Notes: generated by a model from the sequence alone, not told the origin. A DNA stretch of 64,000 nucleotides from Antilocapra americana (GCA_007570785.1 ML660772.1:36308815-36372814), one strand, 5' to 3'. Positions 1-11,405 are shown, counted from the first letter of the stretch. Translations and numbers: made by a program.

Positions 1-324
1 AGGAAGTTGTCACATCTGGAGAGATCAGACAAGCCTTTATGGGGTGTCCTCAGAGCATTTAAAACAGGGACTGCCATGTCTTATTTTAACTAGTCACGTA
101 CAACACAGTACTTTATGGGGTACCTGCCATGTGGTAGTCATGGTATGTGTGTGTGTAGCGGGCAGGGGGAAACGGAAGTTTGTGCGTTTATTCTAGATGA
201 AATTTCAGAGTAATTCTAGCTGAAAGCTGCAGAATAAACAAAGATGTGGAGGGTGGAAAAGCAAAGGACATGTGAGGAAGAACTACTGTATTCTGCTGGA
301 GCTTAGATATCTATTTTTTAAAAG

Positions 325-1245
325 AGTCAGATATTCCAAGGAAGATGTACATATGGCCAACAGGTACATGAAAACAGGCTCAGCATCACTAACCGTCTGG
401 GAAACGCACCAATCCACATCAGTCAAAAGCACAATGAGATATTACTTAACAACTGTTAGAAAGGCTATCACTAAAGAGTCAACAAATGGTAACGATGTAT
501 AGGAAAGGGAACCCTTGGGCACTGTTGGTGGGGATATAAACTGGTGCAGCCACTATGGAAAACAGTATGGAGGGTCCTCAAAAAACTAAAAACAGAAGTA
601 GCATATGGTCCAGCAATACCACCTCTGGGCATATCTCCCAAGGGAATGAAATCAGGATCTTGAAGCATATCTGCACACCTGTGTCCACCACAGCATTATT
701 CATAAGAGACAAAATATGGAAACAATCTAACTATCCATCAAGAGCTGAATGAATAACAAAAATGTGGCATACATATACACTAGGATATGATTCAGCCATG
801 ACAAAGAAAGACATTCTGCTGTCTCCAACAACATGGATGGACCTTGAGGGCATTCTGTTAGGGGAGGTAAATCAGACAGAGAAAAACAAATGCTGCATGG
901 TATCACTTGTATGTGGAATCTAAAAATGCCAAACTCATGAAACAGAGTAGAATGGAGGTTGTCAAAGTCTAGAGGGTGAGGGAAATGAGATACCAGTCAA
1001 AGGATACAAACTTTCAGTTATAAGATGAATAAGTTTCGGGGGTTAATACTGTATTTATTATATACTTGAAAGTTGCTGAGAGAGTAAACAGTAAATGTTC
1101 TCACTGCTGGAAAGGTAATTATATGAGGTGATGGAGATGCTAGCTAATGATACAGTGGTAATCATTTTGTAATATACGGGTAGCAAATCAACACACTGTT
1201 TATCTTGTACTTACTGTTATATCTCAAAAAATTTAAAAAGGTCAA
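325..1245 (+). mobile_element. Old L1 3' end (end of ORF2 plus 3' UTR)
   Basis: The + strand follows the end of mammalian L1 ORF2 (ATGGCCAACAGGTACATGAA, then GGGAACCCTTG, GTGCAGCCACTATGGAAAAC) and its 3' UTR (CAAACTTTCAGTTATAAGAT). Stop codons and frameshifts are frequent, so this is an ancient L1M-type copy, truncated at the 5' side. Translated fragments such as HMANRYMKTG and [10 protein letters not shown] come from this decayed ORF2 and are not host genes. Confidence 0.85.
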
Positions 1246-2330
1246 ACAAACAAATTAAGTGGAACAATGTCCCAGAGTGGAAGACCGAGTGGCACTGACC
1301 TCATTCTGTGAGTGAGGGAAGAATGGACAGGAATCACAAAGAGCTTCTAATCAGGGGTCGGGTGATCTGTGAAGGATGTTCAGGGAGGAGAAAAGGTAGG
1401 CAGAGCAGCCACTTACAGGCAAGTCAACAAGACAAGAGTCGAAGGAAGCCTGAAGGAGGATGGTACCGACAGGGGTGGATGCAAAAGACGCACTGGGGTG
1501 CACGTGGCAGGCCGTGACCGTGGGCTGGCTGTGACAGGGGTGAGCGCCCCGTGAAGCAGAGGGCCTGAGGGGTCCAGACGGTCTCAACACGGCTTTAAAA
1601 AGTAAGACAGGTGAAAACCCTGAAGAACAAACTCCCAGATTTTCACATCAAAACGTGGACCTTTTGCTTCTTCTTGCAAGTCACAAAACCCATGAAATTG
1701 CTTCTCCACTCAGCCGCTCACAGCTGAGAGCTGCTGTTCTCATGGAGATGGAGACAGGCTCCCCTCCCTCCTGCCCCCTCCAGCCTGCTTCACCCCTTTA
1801 TGTAGCTTTATGGTCCTTGTGGGATTTTAGGTTTTCAGGTCTGCCAGCTCGACCGGAGTTCCAAGTGTGGGGCCAAGAGACTCACCAAATTGGGAAATTA
1901 GGAAGGAGAGTTTTTTTTAGGAAGGTGCTCCTCAAAGATTCTGAAACCCTGAGCTGGTTGCCGGAGCATCCTTCTTGACCTGATTCACTGTTTTCAGATT
2001 TTTTAATTTTAGCTAAGCTTAGAGCAGAGTTCAGTCTAACTGCTGTCTCTACCCTGATAGGACGAGACACACAATGTTTTAACTTCTTACCTGAATTGAA
2101 GACTGAATATTGAAAACATGTAGAGGGGGTTTGCTATAAAACTAAGTGGGGAAAAGAGGGGGCACAGATGAGGTTTTGAGGAGCAGCAGCAGGCAGTGAT
2201 TCAGGTCCGGTTCAGGACTCTGACTGCTTGGTTTAAGTCTGCACTGCTGTGTCCCGCGGTGGCATCCATGGGTCAGCACGTAACCTCTTGTCTCAAGTGT
2301 TTATAAACCAGGTAGGTTAGAATAGGGCTT

Positions 2331-2540
2331 CAGCGTGTTAGTCACTCAGTCGTGTTTGACTCTGTGTGGCCCCATGGACCACAGCCTGCCAGGCTCCTCT
2401 GTCCATGGAACGCTCCAGGCAAGAATACTGGAGTGGGTTGCCATTCCCTTCTCTGGGGGATCTTCCTGACCCAGGGATTGAACCTGGGTCTTCTGCATTG
2501 CAGGGGCCTCTTTACTGTCTGAGCGACCAGGGAAGCCCCA
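2331..2540 (-). mobile_element. Bov-tA SINE with perfect 10-bp target site duplication
   Basis: The + strand reads as the reverse complement of the Bov-tA consensus: CACAGCCTGCCAGGCTCCTC, GTCCATGGAACGCTCCAGGC, then CCAGGGAAGCCCC, the tRNA-derived 5' end. The sequence AATAGGGCTT occurs at 2321-2330 and again at 2541-2550, a clean target site duplication. Confidence 0.93.
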
Positions 2541-3109
2541 AATAGGGCTTACCAGAGACCAAGCTTAAGAAACGTTAGCTTATATTAGTCTTGTCAGAGA
2601 AAACAGTTTTCTGTCACTGATCCTCACTACCTTCTGGCAGAGAGCTGCCTGGGTCCTAGAGCAACGCTCAAGTTCTGGTGGCGTCTTCCTATCCCCCAAA
2701 TGTGCTTCTCTGTCTGTGGACTCCTCAGTCCGTCTCTAAACTGCCTATTAACTGTATTTCTCAGCTTGGGAACTCCTGGTAATTTCCTTCGTCCTCAGCC
2801 TGGTCACCAGCTACAAGGTATCTCCCTTGATCAGAGTCGCCCCTTCCCCTAAAGAAGAGCCCTGAATTTTCACTTTATTGTATCCTAACTCAGCTCACAA
2901 CCAGCTCCGTCCTTCACCCCATCCCCAGGTTCTCTTGGGGTTCTGAGCCCGTAGAGACCAGAGGCCACTCCATCTCAGATCTGTGTCACTAGTCATGTCA
3001 TACTCTACGGCGTTATACTAACTCTGCCTGTGCTGAAGCTGGAGGTGTTAAGCTCTGGAGCCTACGATGGGGAATTCATGAAAATGCTGTATTAATTAAT
3101 ATGTTTAAT

Positions 3110-3205
3110 CATGGTTCTGCCACTGAATAGACGTGGCAAGTTACTGAAGCTCTTTATGCCTGTTTCCTCATCTTTGAAATGGAGATAATAATACCAACTC
3201 AAGGG
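3110..3205 (+). repeat. MIR SINE fragment
   Basis: Contains the MIR core pattern: GGTTCTGCCACTGAATAGA, then CAAGTTACTGAAGCTC, TTTCCTCATCTTTGAAATGG and GATAATAATACC. It is cut at the right by the CHR-type SINE that follows. Confidence 0.75.
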
Positions 3206-3465
3206 GCTTCCCTGGTGGTTCAGTGGTTGAGGGTCCAGCTGCCAGCACAGGAGTCCTGGGTTTGATCCCTGGTCAGGAAAAATTCCATGTGCCCTGAGGC
3301 AACTAAGCCTGTGCATCAACTCTACTGAAGCCTGGGCACCCTAGAGACTGTGAGCTATAGCAAGAGAAGCCACCACAGTGAGAAGCCCTCATACTGCAAC
3401 TAGTTAAAACCTGCGTGCAGTAATGAAGACCCAGCACAGCCAAAAATAAACAAATACTCTATAAT
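3206..3465 (+). mobile_element. CHR-type tRNA-derived SINE
   Basis: Starts GGGGCTTCCCTGGTGGTTCA and runs through GGGTTTGATCCCTGGTCAGG (B-box-like), then the non-tRNA body ending GAAGACCCAGCACAGCCAAA with AATAAACAAAT. This is the CHR-1/CHR-2 SINE layout of cetartiodactyls, and differs from Bov-tA after the tRNA-like part. Confidence 0.8.
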
Positions 3466-3504
3466 GGCCTACATGGGAAAAAGAACTAAAAAAAGAAAAG
3501 GGTG

Positions 3505-3600
3505 GATCCATGTATACGTATAACTGATTCACTTTTGCTATACAGCTGAAACTAATACAACATTGTAAATCAACTATAACTCCAGTAAAAACACTTTTTT
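3505..3600 (+). mobile_element. L1 3' UTR-like tail fragment
   Basis: GGTGGATCCATGTATACGTA, TGATTCACTTTTGCTATACA and CAACATTGTAAATCAACTAT followed by an A-rich end match an artiodactyl L1-type 3' tail. A shorter copy of the same unit lies in the opposite orientation near 25728-25760. The family name is uncertain. Confidence 0.55.
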
Positions 3601-3696
3601 AAAATGCTGGTGCTCATCCCACACTTCAGACAAACTAAACTAGAATCTCTCAGAGTGGGGGAAAAAACCCAACTTGCACAGGGTTGTTGCGGAGAC

Positions 3697-3897
3697 TGTG
3701 TGCGCGCAGTCACTTAGTCGTGTCTGCCTCTTTGCAACCCTCTGGACTGTCGCCCGTCAGGCTCTTCTGTCCATGGAATTTTCAAGGCAAGAATACTGGA
3801 GCAGGCTGTCATTTCCTACTCCAGGGGATCTTCCAGACCCAGGCATCGAACCCATGTCACACTGCAGGATTGTTTACCTGCTGAGCCACCAGGTAAG
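3697..3897 (-). mobile_element. Bov-tA SINE
   Basis: Reverse-complement Bov-tA: CAGTCACTTAGTCGTGTCTG, CTCTTCTGTCCATGGAATTT, GCAAGAATACTGGAGCAGG, then TGCTGAGCCACCAGG at the tRNA-like end. Moderately diverged; no clear target duplication seen. Confidence 0.9.
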
Positions 3898-4414
3898 TCC
3901 AAATGAGTTAATTAACGCATGGTTTGTGTTTAGCAAAGAGCTGGTCAATAGCATACTAAGAATGAAGTGGAGAAAGCAGTGCACCCCAGGTGCAGCAATA
4001 AGGGGTGCTCTGTTGTACAGAATTTATGAATAATAAAATTTACTAAAACAATCAATCGCTTATTACCACTGTTCAATTAATTCAGAACTGCACCAACAAT
4101 ACAGTGGTTTCACTAAGGTGGACTGCTCCCACCACCCACCCCCTCCCCTTTGGCATCCTCTAGGGCTAGTTATATATTACACTTCAAACAGATAATTTAT
4201 AAACAGAATACAGGATGTAGAGCAGATGCAGTGACACGTACATAAATGTCTTTTTACAAGTGTCACCAGGGTTCCCAGTTTTCATCCCATAGCTGTGGCA
4301 TAATTGAACAGTCTACTTAAATTTATCCCTAAGCGTGTTTTTTTCCCTTGCAGTGGCTTAATTGACAAACATGCCTTTTGGTTATCACAATTCAGTTTGC
4401 TGAGATGGTCTTAC

Positions 4415-4514
4415 CGCTACTGATGAACAGATCTACTAGCTGTTCCTTGGAGAAATCAACATCCACTTTGGCTCTCACTATTTCACAGGGGAATCCTGCA
4501 GCCAGTTGTCTGTG
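4415..4514 (-). CDS. CTTNBP2: CTTNBP2 exon, C-terminal region
   Basis: This 100-nt exon enters in phase 0 (TTATCGCAG) and leaves in phase 1 (AGCG/GTAAGA). It encodes HRQLAAGFPCEIVRAKVDVD followed by FSKEQLVDLFISS. This matches the family pattern HRQMAAGFSCEIVRAEVDAG, with several substitutions (S to P, E to K, A-G to V-D). It is the last recognisable exon in the window. The following exon, which in human starts CLIPVKQSPSKKK, was looked for between 1 and 4414 and not seen, so it should lie below position 1. Confidence 0.95.
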
Positions 4515-4594
4515 CTGCGATAAGAAAAGAGTGTGGTTCGTTCTGAACTCTTTCACATTTTCAAAGAAAAAGAGGGTATGTGGTTAACCCATAC
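4515..4594 (-). other. CTTNBP2: 80-nt CTTNBP2 intron
   Basis: A minimal intron between exons 4595-4681 and 4415-4514. On the minus strand it begins GTATGGGTTAACC and ends CTTTTCTTATCGCAG. At 80 nt it is near the lower size limit for mammalian introns and contains no repeat. Confidence 0.93.
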
Positions 4595-4681
4595 CTTTAG
4601 GCAGAGTGCAAGCTGATGGGCGATGTAGTCTTGCAAGCTCCCTTCTGGGCCATGGAAAATGACATTATGATATTGCTCGAC
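4595..4681 (-). CDS. CTTNBP2: CTTNBP2 exon with degenerate Walker A-like loop
   Basis: This 87-nt exon is symmetric (phase 0). It encodes [20 protein letters not shown] followed by AHQLALCLK. The pattern hydrophobic strand, GPxGS loop, then a helix with HQLA, resembles the P-loop (Walker A) of the neuron navigator AAA+ domains. The Lys-Ser/Thr needed to bind nucleotide phosphates is missing: the loop reads [14 protein letters not shown]2 and the navigators are thought to share this region, so a nucleotide-binding-dead (pseudo-NTPase) fold is likely; that is inference. Acceptor ATTAATAG, donor AAG/GTATGG. Only 80 nt separate it from the next exon. Confidence 0.95.
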
Positions 4682-7600
4682 CTATTAATAAACCAAGAGA
4701 AGACCTTAGGTAAAAATGCTAAGAAAAAGAGTGATACACGGTGTAGAATGTCCTTTCTGATTGTTTTCTGCCTTTCAAAAGATTGAAAGTATTTTTTTAG
4801 GGATTGGCTTCATTCACTAGGCATATGGTCTTTCATTTTAATGTGAACACTGACAAACATAGTATTTTATATTTTACACAGTATTTACATGTTTATAGCA
4901 AGAGAGGGCCTTTTTTGAAAAAGTATACTCCTTTCTCTCCTTCATTTTCTACACTGAGGTTCAGTATACTACCCGGGAACATAGTTCCTAGTATATTTTG
5001 TCCCTTATAAATATTCTGTAATTTTTTTATTATTATCCTTTACAGATGCTCTTTAGTTCAAATTTTCCCAATGCTTATCTTATTGCTCAGAGGTTAAAAT
5101 AGCAGTGAATGTTTTTCAGGAAATTTTGGACAATACAAAGAAAAATAAAGAAGCAGAACAGAAATCACCAAAGTAACCACCATAATATGCTTGTTTCCTT
5201 CCAGTTTTCATCTCTGCACAGTTGACATGCATGTATTTGGTTTTTAAGAAGCATACCGGAGTGCCATCTTTTTACACCTATTGTATATTAGAGAATACCT
5301 TTGTGTTGACTTTTTACATAAAAGATACCTTCATGAGGATAAAATACTTGGATCAACTCTCTGTATGATCCCACTCTTCGAAGCACTGAATTCCAGAAAT
5401 CTAGGTAGAGACTAGCTGATCACTTTTCCTTTGTTAAAAAAAAAAAAAGTCTCCTTCCTGGAAGCCTATAGTGATTTTAAAAACTCTTTATCCTCATGTA
5501 TAAAAATATCTCATCTAAGAACACGCGGAGATGTAGTGGGTGCTAGGATGGAAAGTCAGTGAATGATGGTTTATGTAAGACAAGGGCAGTGATGTTTGGA
5601 GTGAAACTGGGGTGGAGATCAGCCTCCCACACCCCCATGATCCAGCACTGTGCTCCCATGCTGGGGAGGTTTCTTCCCAGAAAGGTTTGGCAGAAAAGGA
5701 CCCGCACAGGTGAAGCACCAACCTCGCCAGTACCGCTGACGAAGCTCATATGAGGACTGAGCCACCCAGACTTAGAAAAGTGTTAGACACGACAGGGTAT
5801 TTTCTCTCTCTTTAATCTGCAAGGGGACAACGTAAGGACATGGATGCGTACCTTTGCGCTGTTGTTGCTCTACTGTGCTCTGATCAGTTCGTCCCTTTTA
5901 CATGACAGGGAAGGTCGTATCCTAGCAGGTAACCAGGGTGGACTTTTGACAGTGACTATGTCCCTGGCTCCTTACAGGAAAAGGCAGATTCTGAGATATG
6001 AAAGGAAGACTTGAGGGAAAGCCCTTAGCACGGAAGGAAAAGGGAACTCCTTCCTTACCTGTGGCCTTTAAGACCTGAGTTTTGGCCTCCCAGGAGACCC
6101 TGACATGCTTAGACGAACTCCTAGAAAGGGAAGGGAAACCAGGCTTGACCACAGTGGGCTAAGGAAGGAAGTGATCCTCAAGGGGCCCCTTGATGTTGCA
6201 CTGGGGACTGAGTTTTAGGCTCTGAAAGATAATTTACCTGGTAGCCACCAGTGACTTCATCTTATTTTAAATATTATTCCAGCACTGCTAAGCCTTCAAT
6301 AAAAAAGGGAAGAGTTGGATTCACAGTGGGGGTAGGGCAGCAACAGAGAGACTAGCGCGTCTGGAAGAAAAATGACGTGGCTGCAGCTGCCTGACAAACA
6401 TCAGGATCCTAAAATGAGAGGCTGAGCTCAGCAGCGACCGGCCTGGGCTGTTTTCCGTGGAACTGGCAATCTGAAAACCAAACAGTGGTAAAGGTGCCAG
6501 CCAGGAACTCTCTCAGATATTATCTTTCCTGTGTCTCTGGGACAGGGGCTCCCTCAGAGACCCTTCAGTTAAGGTTCTGATTCTAGATAGTGAGGCTATG
6601 GCACCACAAGACTTCAGGGTAAGCTTTTATTAAAGAATTATTATAGCATAGTCTGTTCTTATTTGTACCTATGTGATAGGGAAGCTTGGGGATACATAGA
6701 TTGTTCTTGTCATTAAAAAAACGTTGCCCATTGCCCAGATTTATCTGGTTAGGTCTCATTCTCCCAATTTTAAATGAAATAGGGCAAATCCTTTGGACAC
6801 GTGCAAACTTTCTTCAGCTTGGAAAATTTTTCTTCCATTATGCTTTCGTTAATTTCTCCTCTTCTAGTTCTAAGTCACATCTGTAAGGCTTAAGTCCTCT
6901 TGCTGTGCTCTGTGGGGAAACCTGTCCCTTCATCATTATCCTAACTCTGTTCTTCTCATCTACACTCATAACCCTGAATGGAACTTTCAGTTACCACTTC
7001 TGTTCTGCTCTTTATGATCTCAAGTACAATTTCAATGAGGCCATTGCATTTTTGGTTTTTCTTTGATGAGTTCCTTGCCTCATCCATCTCCTTTCCAGCC
7101 CTTTTCCTTTTCATCTTATCCTGCCCTCTACCATGGTTTTCTTGCCCTGCTTTCACAATCTTATCTCCTTGCATCCTCTAGAGAATGAAGATAATCTCCC
7201 AAAGTCCTTTGTTCTTTTTTTTTAAGTTATTTTTAAGCTGCCTTCTTCTGAGTTTTCAGGACAGTTTTGTTCTTTTCTGCAGTATCCTTCCACAGTACAA
7301 TGTTCAGTTGTCATGAGTATTTATCTACTGTGAAGCGACAGGAAGAATTCTGCAGTAAAGCAGGATGTGTGGACCATTATTGATTTCACTCACTGTCCAC
7401 TGATTTTCCAGCTGAATTAGGTCACTAGATGGATGGCAGGCTGGTGTCTATAACTTCTAGTTAAACTCTAGGATCCAGCATTGGCTGCCGTGGACTAAGG
7501 TCCTGCTGTTCCCCTTGGTGGACAAGTGCATGAGCTGAACTGCAGACCTGGGAAGCAGGATGCTCCTGTACCCAGCCCACTGAGAGTACGGATAGAATAT

Positions 7601-8166
7601 ACTTCCCGATGCAGCACAGTCTCACCAAAGCCCATGTTCTCTGCTCAGGGATTTCCAGGATCCAACCTCTGAACAGCTGTGGAAGGACCTGTGCTGACAG
7701 GGGGCGGAGAGCATCATGGTGCTGCCAAAAGCAGAAGCAGTAAAGGATGTATGCTCAATTTTCTAACTGCTGTAAATCTTGCTTTTTTCGAATCATTAGT
7801 AAAGATGGAAAAGAGAAAGATAACAATGTTCTTCTATCTCATCTCAGGTAGGCCTCAAATAAGTGAATCTGACAATCTCTTGTTCCTCAAGTTAGTGAAA
7901 AATTTTTCTAGATTCTCGCCCAAGCAAGACCTCAGAGTTCTATTTTTCTCTGTTACTATGAAGCTTTATCCCTTTTCAAAAGTACTTTAGTGGGAAATTA
8001 TGTGTTAGGTGCTGCTTGCCAGGTGCAATTTTAAAACAGAAATCTTGAGCTCTCCAAATGAATCCCAAATTGCCATGAATTACTGGGTAGAAATTCTCTC
8101 ACAAAGACTGGCTAGTTTCACACTAGTGGAACAGGTACAGATTTTCAAGGTTTACTGAATAGTCTG

Positions 8167-8502
8167 TGCTGTGTGCTACACTTAAGTCGTTCAGTTGTGT
8201 CTGATTCTTTGTGACCCCATGGACTGTAGCCTGCCAGGCTCCTCTGTCCATGGGCATTCTCCTGGCAAGAATACTGGAGAGGGTTGTCATGCTCTCCTCC
8301 AGGGGATCGACCCAATCCAAGATCAAACCCAGGTCTCCAGCATTGCAGGCAGATTCGTTACCAGCTGAGCCACCAGGGAAGCCTAAGAATACTGGAGTGG
8401 GTAGCCTATCTCTTCTCCAGTGGATGTTCTCGACCCAGGAATCGACCCAGGGCTTCTGCATTATAGGCGAATTTCTTTACCAGCTAAACTACCAGGAAAG
8501 TC
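8167..8502 (-). mobile_element. BovA dimer-type SINE (Bov-tA plus extra monomer)
   Basis: Two BovA-like units stand in the same orientation. The longer one (8167-8382) has GTGACCCCATGGACTGTAGC and GCTGAGCCACCAGGGAAGCC. A second partial unit (8384-8502) restarts at AAGAATACTGGAGTGGGTAG and ends with CTAAACTACCAGGAAAGTCC. This is either a nested pair or a BOV-A2-like dimer. Confidence 0.85.
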
Positions 8503-8537
8503 CACTGAGATTTTCAACTAGCACTGAGATTTTCAAC
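8503..8537. repeat. Short tandem duplication next to SINE
   Basis: The 16-mer CACTGAGATTTTCAAC occurs at 8503-8518 and again at 8522-8537, directly after the SINE boundary. Confidence 0.85.
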
Positions 8538-9129
8538 AAACACTGCTATTTAATCTTGTCTCACTTTTGAAAACAAGTTTAGCCATCCTGTCAAACTGCC
8601 TCCATTTTCTTAAGATTGGCTTTGAAGTCATGTAACAGCAAGAGACCCAACTTCACAGATAAGCTGCCTTCAATTTCAGCACCTCATTTGTTCTCAGACT
8701 GTTAGTTCTCAGTAAAGACAGAAAAATTTTACTGAAAGGCCATTCACTAGTAGTAAGCATGTCTTCACAATCTTACATACTTTCTAGAATATAAATAAGT
8801 AAATTCAATAAGTAAATCAAGGTAAAAGACTTCTAGATCATTCAGACATTCTAATGCAAGCATCCTATTAGTAGGTTTCTACTTATTTCAGGTATTATCA
8901 ATTTTTTTGTGAATGAGATTTTGTTTTAGCTCATCAAATGATACAGTTGTGTTGGTTACCATTTAAGAGCTGAACAAAAAAATTGATTATGGAAGCCTCT
9001 TGCTGTATTGAAACTGGTGAAAACATGCAAAGCTATGCCAAGAAAACATATTTATCTGTTTTAGAGTTACCATATTATTTCTCCAAATAGCAAGGCCTGA
9101 GGTTTAAAAAATATACATGCTCCATACTT

Positions 9130-9145
9130 CCAGCAGAGGGCAGCT
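9130..9145 (+). promoter_or_regulatory. Possible CTCF site
   Basis: CCAGCAGAGGGCAGCT matches the core of the CTCF motif (CCASYAGRKGGCRS) well. A single motif in an intron is weak evidence; occupancy cannot be judged from sequence. Confidence 0.3.
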
Positions 9146-9679
9146 CTAAAGATAGAGAGACAGGTAGACAGGGAGGCAAACAGATCAGGGGAGGCACGAG
9201 GGTAAATATTTTAACTGTGTTGAAAGGAGATCTGTTTTTTGAAACCCAAAATCAAACTCAGCTTCTAAAAGGTAAATTGTAGTCACCAGATTTATCTTCT
9301 AAGTGCGTGCTTACAGTGTGACATTTCCGCTTATTAGTAAAGGGACACAGGGCTTGTTACCACAATTGGTACCAATCCCTTTTATTCTTGTGTCTTCAGA
9401 GCCTATTCAGGAAGCTCTCGTCACATGTCAATTAGTGCTTTGTGAGGCAAATGAATTCTGGATAAATGGAGACAATGACCTCCACAAAGGCCCATCTATT
9501 CCTTTATTTTTTTTCCCCTCCACAGTGTTTTTCTTCGGGAGGAACTGCAGTCCTGTTATAGTCAATGTGGCACCTGCAATGTGTTTTCACTTATGGCATT
9601 GTTTCAAAGCAATAAACTTCAACGTTTGGTCAGAGTTTCACTTGTCTGAGGAAAAGCTTCACCTGGTTGCCTGAGCTGC

Positions 9680-10497
9680 TCAGACCTGGGAAGGGCACAA
9701 AACACAAGCCCAACCCAGACAGACTGAGCCAGAACTGTGAGTGTCTTCCGTGGAGGCGCAGGTCAGCAGTGGCCTGCCGCAGGGCCTCTGAGTGCAGCAG
9801 GCCTGGGTGTGGCATAAGCCCTCGTGGAGGAGGTCGCCATTAACCCCATCACAGAACCACCAGAACTTACACAGGACTGGGGAAACAGACTCTCGGAGGG
9901 CAAAAACAGAACCTTGTGCACACCAGGACTCAGGAGAAAGGAGCAGTGACCCCACAAGAGACTGACCCAGACTTGCCCGTGAGTGTCCAGAGTCTCCAGC
10001 AGAGGCCTGGGTCGGTGGTGGCCTGCTGCAGGTTGGGGGCACTGAGGGTAGCAGTGCATGCCTGGGACCTCTTGAAGGAGGTCACCATTATCTTCCTTAC
10101 CTCCACCATAGTTTGGCCTTAGGTCAAGCAATAGTGAGGGGACACAGCCCCGCCCATCAACAGAATATTAGATTAAAGACTTACTGAACACAGCCCTGCC
10201 CATAAGAACAAGACCCAGTTTCCCCCTCAGTCAGTTTCTCCCATCAGGAACCTTCCATAAGCTTTTTATCCTTCTCTATCAGACGGCAGACAGACTGAAA
10301 ACCACAATCACAGAAAATTAACCAAACTGACCACATGGACCACAGCCTTGTCTAGCTCAATGAAACTATGAGGCGTGCCGTGCAGGGTCATCCAAGATGG
10401 ACAGAGCATGGTGGAGAGTTCTGACAAAACATGGTCCACTGGAGAAGGGAATGGCAAACCACGTCAGTATTCTTGCCTTGAGAACCCCAGAACAATA
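9680..10497 (+). mobile_element. BovB LINE 5' fragment, 3'-truncated
   Basis: This follows the 5' region of BovB: CAGACAGACTGAAAACCACA, TGGACCACAGCCTTGTCTAG, GGTGGAGAGTTCTGACAAAA, CATGGTCCACTGGAGAAGGG and TTGCCTTGAGAACCCCAGAA. The match stops near 10497, before the endonuclease frame, and unique sequence follows. The leader has two related units of roughly 200 bp: GGTCAGCAGTGGCCTGCCGC near 9763 and GGTCGGTGGTGGCCTGCTGC near 10011, each followed by GGAGGTCGCCATTA or GGAGGTCACCATTA. Confidence 0.75.
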
Positions 10498-10825
10498 TGA
10501 ACAAATGAGCTTATGGAAACCATAAAAGCCAAGATCAGACTTGGTTACTAACTTTGAATAAAGACAGGCCATTACACACTAGCACAAAGTAGTAACTTGG
10601 GTGTATAACTATTTAAAAAGACTATAAGATAAAACTCTTAGGTATAATTTCCCCCTTGTGACCTGGCCTCTGGCACTCCTGAACTCTTCCTGTCCCAGAT
10701 CTTCCACTAGGACCTTACCCAGGACTGTCCCTCCATGCCCTGAAAAAGAGCAGGCTGAACCTGATCATCTGCTAAAGGGGCTGATAAGCATTTATGGGCC
10801 TTGTTAAGATACCTAACCGTCACTT

Positions 10826-10867
10826 AATAGATTAATAACTAGTATAATCTCTGATAACATGCTTAAG
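10826..10867. repeat. 42-bp direct repeat, copy 1
   Basis: This begins AATAGATTAATAACTAGTAT and ends CATGCTTAAG. It is identical over 42 bases to 11876-11917, in the same orientation and exactly 1,050 bp away. Confidence 0.97.
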
Positions 10868-11405
10868 CATCATTTCTATGGGAATATAGCAAATTTATTT
10901 TGGGAATATATGAAGAGTAAGTAGAACCTTCTAGTGATGATTCTTGATGATGAGCACAGCACATACTGAAGTGGACAGTCAATGTAATTCTCAAGAATTG
11001 TGTTCATGCAGATTCAGAGTCCTACGTTTAAAAACAGGTATCAGATAAGGGTGATCTCCTCAAAAATTTTTCTAATATAATAGTTATTCACAGTCACTGA
11101 ATTATTAAATTATGGAGTTATTAATAAGCTAATAAAAGTTGAAAACTGGCTTAAAGTTTGAGATAATATAAACTTCAACTATTATAATAAGTTATTAGTG
11201 ATTCAAACTCAATTAAGTTAAATGCTGCCTTATTAACTCAAGGATGAAGACTTAAAATACACTTGTATTATTTAACTATTCAGTGAAAGAACAGTATTTA
11301 AAATTAACATTTCAATTAAAAAAGTCTGATTAAAAGGTTTCACTCCATTTGGTTTTCTGCATGAGGGCTTTAATATGTGCATTTTATTTACCCCATTTAC
11401 ACATA

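Larger units (their letters stand above)
1..4414 (-). other. CTTNBP2: CTTNBP2 intron (partial) after the last exon
   Basis: Intronic. It holds an old L1 3' end (325-1245), a Bov-tA with clear 10-bp target duplications (2321-2550), a MIR fragment, a CHR-type SINE, an L1-like tail and another Bov-tA. Between 1250 and 2320 I see GC-richer unique sequence with no supported gene, and between 2551 and 3100 nothing recognisable. The rest of the intron lies outside the window. Confidence 0.8.

Noticed and set aside
1..4414. Search for the next downstream CTTNBP2 exon
   Set aside because: Nothing resembling the expected continuation after the phase-1 donor at 4413-4414 was seen.
5515..5753. Overlapping frames of about 65 codons on both strands
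   Set aside because: Random frames in unique intron sequence without motifs.
9303..9674. 123-codon plus-strand open frame
   Set aside because: No recognisable domain, no splice partners and composition typical of intron sequence.
9680..10131. Several overlapping 120-codon minus-strand frames
   Set aside because: They lie antisense in the GC-rich leader of a BovB fragment.
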